Made by a program: the position numbers and the translations under genes. DNA of 6,520 nt from contig JAAFJZ010000143.1 of assembly GCA_013298205.1 (NCBI GenBank), positions 1 through 6,520 on the forward strand, in the 5' to 3' direction. Of this stretch, positions 5,196 through 6,520 are shown piece after piece (the first letter of the stretch is position 1; each line of letters opens with the position of its first letter). This DNA is from Cytophagales bacterium. GTDB lineage: Bacteria; Bacteroidota; Bacteroidia; Cytophagales; UBA9547. The notes beneath the pieces were generated by a model. It saw nothing but the letters and a program-made list of their open reading frames with translations. It was not told the origin of the DNA and did no database searches.

Positions 5196-6083
5196 ATGAA
5201 AGCAAAATACGTAAATCCTTTTACCGACTTTGGGTTTAAAAAAATATTTGGTGAAGAGGCTAGCAAGCCTTTGCTCATAGACTTTTTAAATAGCTTATTA
5301 CCCAATCTTCATATCAAAGACCTTCGCTTTAAAGATAAAGACCAGGAAGGCAAAAGCCAAGAGGATAGAAAAGCCGTCTATGATATTTATTGTGAAAACG
5401 ATAAAGGAGAACAAATTATTATCGAGTTGCAAAAAGCCAAACACAATTACTTCAAAGACCGCACCATTTATTATTCCACTTTCCCTATCCAAGCCCAAGC
5501 CGAAAAAGGAGAATGGAATTACAAACTAGAAGCCGTTTATTGTATAGGAATCCTAGATTTTAAGTTTGAAGATACAAATAATAAAGATAAAGAGGTCATT
5601 CACACCGTACAACTCAAAAACCAAAACAATCTGTTATTTTATGATAAACTAACATTTGTCTATTTAGAAATGCCCCATTTCATCAAAAAAATGAATGAAT
5701 TGGAAACGAGATTGGATAAATGGCTGTATTTCATCAAACATTTAGAAGATTTTGAAAGCATTCCTGAGATTTTTAAAGACACCATTTTCGTTGAAGCATT
5801 TACCAAAGCTGAAATTGCAAAATTTAGCCCCGAAGAGCGAGATTCTTACGAACAAAGTTTGAAAACATTTAGAGATAACAAAGCTATTATGGATTATGCC
5901 ATAGATAGTTCATTTGATGAAGGGAAAATAGAAGGGAAAACGGAAGGTAAAATAGAAGGGAAAGTAGAAGGGAAAATAGAAGAAAAAGCAGAAATTGCCA
6001 AAAAGCTTAGAGATAAAGGAATGCCGATAGATTTTATAATCGAAATGACTGGGCTTTCGGAAGAAGAAATAAACAATCTCTAG
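5196..6083 (+). CDS. Rpn family recombination-promoting nuclease / putative transposase (PD-(D/E)XK)
   Basis: The N-terminal domain is the PD-(D/E)XK nuclease of the Rpn/YhgA-like family, often annotated as 'PD-(D/E)XK nuclease family transposase'. The family opening is clear: NPFTDFGFKKIFG (7-19). The core includes DRKAVYDIYC (57-66) and IIIELQKA (74-81), giving probable catalytic Asp63, Glu77 and Gln79, followed by RTIYYSTF (89-96). Length is typical at 295 residues. E. coli Rpn proteins cut DNA and promote RecA-independent recombination, and some act as toxins or in phage defence. The C-terminus has six four-residue repeats, mostly EGK(I/T/V) (242-265), then a helical tail ending GLSEEEINNL. 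The ATG at 5196 precedes the conserved motif directly and sits 24 bases after a TACCTTTG box. No terminal inverted repeats or target duplications bracket the gene, so a classical transposon is not supported. Its stop lies one base from that of the convergent gene. Confidence 0.92.
   Translation: MKAKYVNPFTDFGFKKIFGEEASKPLLIDFLNSLLPNLHIKDLRFKDKDQEGKSQEDRKAVYDIYCENDKGEQIIIELQKAKHNYFKDRTIYYSTFPIQAQAEKGEWNYKLEAVYCIGILDFKFEDTNNKDKEVIHTVQLKNQNNLLFYDKLTFVYLEMPHFIKKMNELETRLDKWLYFIKHLEDFESIPEIFKDTIFVEAFTKAEIAKFSPEERDSYEQSLKTFRDNKAIMDYAIDSSFDEGKIEGKTEGKIEGKVEGKIEEKAEIAKKLRDKGMPIDFIIEMTGLSEEEINNL
5919..5990 (+). repeat. Six-unit 12-nt in-frame tandem repeat in the Rpn gene
   Basis: Units related to GAAGGGAAAATA begin at 5919, 5931, 5943, 5955, 5967 and 5979, the last being the most diverged (GAAGAAAAAGCA). 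Each encodes Glu-Gly-Lys-X or a close variant. Gain or loss of units would keep the frame and change only the length of a charged, probably helical linker. Confidence 0.9.
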
Positions 6084-6084
6084 C

Positions 6085-6520
6085 TTATTTCTGCCTACCC
6101 ATTACAGAATTGTTATACGCTTTGATTGCCTTCTTTTTGATGGCAACTTCTATAAGTACCGATGCGGTAATTGTACCCGCGACTAATCCTGAACCTACGC
6201 CAAACACACCCCAATTCATTTCCTTGCCTCCTGCTGCTTGACCTAGCGGAAAACCAAACAAAAGACCGCCTACTATAGCAGGTGTCATCAAAACATAGCC
6301 CCAAGTATCCGCTTTTTTAAGCTCTTTTGCCGATGCAGGATTGGCTTTTAAAAGCCCCATTAGATCCAATTTGCTAAGTGCTTTTGTACCTAAATAATAG
6401 GTTTTAGCTAGTTTTGATAAAGTATCAGGTCCATTTTCAGCAAGATTATACCTGGTTTCAGTAGGTTCTATAAAACCATTTCCTAGCTGTGTAACCACAT
6501 TCGTTTGTGAATATGAATAA
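6085..6520 (-). CDS. Glycine-rich two-helix membrane protein, N-terminus beyond the window
   Basis: The frame ends at TAA (6085-6087) and stays open to the right edge. The GTG at 6496-6498 is only the first possible start inside the window: the seven codons before it (YSYSQTN) are open too and look like the end of a signal peptide. The true start is probably outside. Counting from that GTG, residues 27-62 form a charged helical segment with LMGLLKANPASAKELKKA (46-63). Two glycine-rich membrane helices follow at about 66-90 (GGLLFGFPLGQAAGG) and 96-120 (NWGVFGVGSGLVAGT). A basic tail, KKKAIKAYNNSV, ends the protein. The pattern of a PLG..iaGG..NW..fGvGsGL core followed by a K..Y/INN tail is familiar from uncharacterised Bacteroidota membrane proteins. 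No function is assigned. It converges on the Rpn gene with a one-base gap. Confidence 0.8.
   Translation of the reverse strand, partial: YSYSQTNVVTQLGNGFIEPTETRYNLAENGPDTLSKLAKTYYLGTKALSKLDLMGLLKANPASAKELKKADTWGYVLMTPAIVGGLLFGFPLGQAAGGKEMNWGVFGVGSGLVAGTITASVLIEVAIKKKAIKAYNNSVMGRQK

Noticed and set aside
5298..5498. Minus-strand open frame inside the Rpn nuclease domain
   Set aside because: It overlaps the catalytic core in antisense and is explained as a shadow.
5919..5990. CRISPR-like array
   Set aside because: The units are contiguous 12-mers without spacers and are translated in frame.
5894..6076. Minus-strand frame with a repetitive Pro-Ser-Phe pattern
   Set aside because: The repeat pattern is the antisense of the 12-nt EGK tandem repeat, not an independent protein.
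5196..6083. Complete insertion sequence around the Rpn-family gene
   Set aside because: There are no terminal inverted repeats or target duplications, and the next gene ends one base downstream. The 'transposase' label of the family does not prove mobility here.
6113..6304. Second minus-strand frame within the right-hand membrane gene
   Set aside because: It is a shifted frame of the same strand with an Arg/Ser-rich translation, whereas the main frame gives clean membrane helices.

Overview
The window is AT-rich bacterial DNA, apart from one short GC-rich patch, and it looks like Bacteroidota (a flavobacterium or cytophagal relative). The reasons are exact TAnnTTTG-type -7 promoter elements upstream of several genes, A-rich leaders with no Shine-Dalgarno sequence, and proteins typical of that phylum: an ABC-F ATPase with an SGGWRMR signature, a metal ABC permease fused to a DtxR/MntR-type domain, and a PD-(D/E)XK Rpn-family protein with EGK repeats. 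I cannot place it to genus.

Left part (1-2572, all minus strand). The first gene is the N-terminal portion of an ABC-F ATPase, which runs off the left edge and is broken by an apparent one-base deletion at 71-72. Next comes a perfect 12-bp inverted repeat, then a complete saccharopine dehydrogenase-family gene whose best start is ATG 2098. Last is a four-helix membrane protein of unknown function (123 codons, TTG start). A perfect 16-bp inverted repeat flanks this small gene. One arm overlaps its promoter and the other lies just after its stop codon.

Centre (2573-4932). Divergent promoters with matching TATATTTG boxes separate the small membrane gene from two abutting plus-strand genes. These encode the two permeases of a Mn/Fe/Zn-type (ABC-3, TroC/TroD-like) transporter. 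The first permease has a cytoplasmic DtxR/MntR-like tail. The tail keeps MntR-type metal ligands in the dimerisation domain but appears to lack the helix-1 ligands. No ATPase or binding-protein gene is present, so these subunits must be encoded elsewhere.

Right part (4933-6520). A 263-bp gap holds a 14-bp stem-loop that runs directly into a GC-rich block, probably a dispersed repeat. A TACCTTTG promoter and an Rpn-family nuclease gene follow. The nuclease gene contains an in-frame 12-nt tandem repeat near its 3' end. One base after its stop codon, a convergent minus-strand gene begins at its own stop. It encodes a glycine-rich two-helix membrane protein and runs off the right edge.

The most distinctive items are the permease-regulator fusion, the inverted-repeat-flanked small membrane gene beside it, and the repeat-associated Rpn gene. 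I see no wholly new multi-gene system. There are no rRNA or tRNA genes, CRISPR arrays or insertion sequences that I can support.
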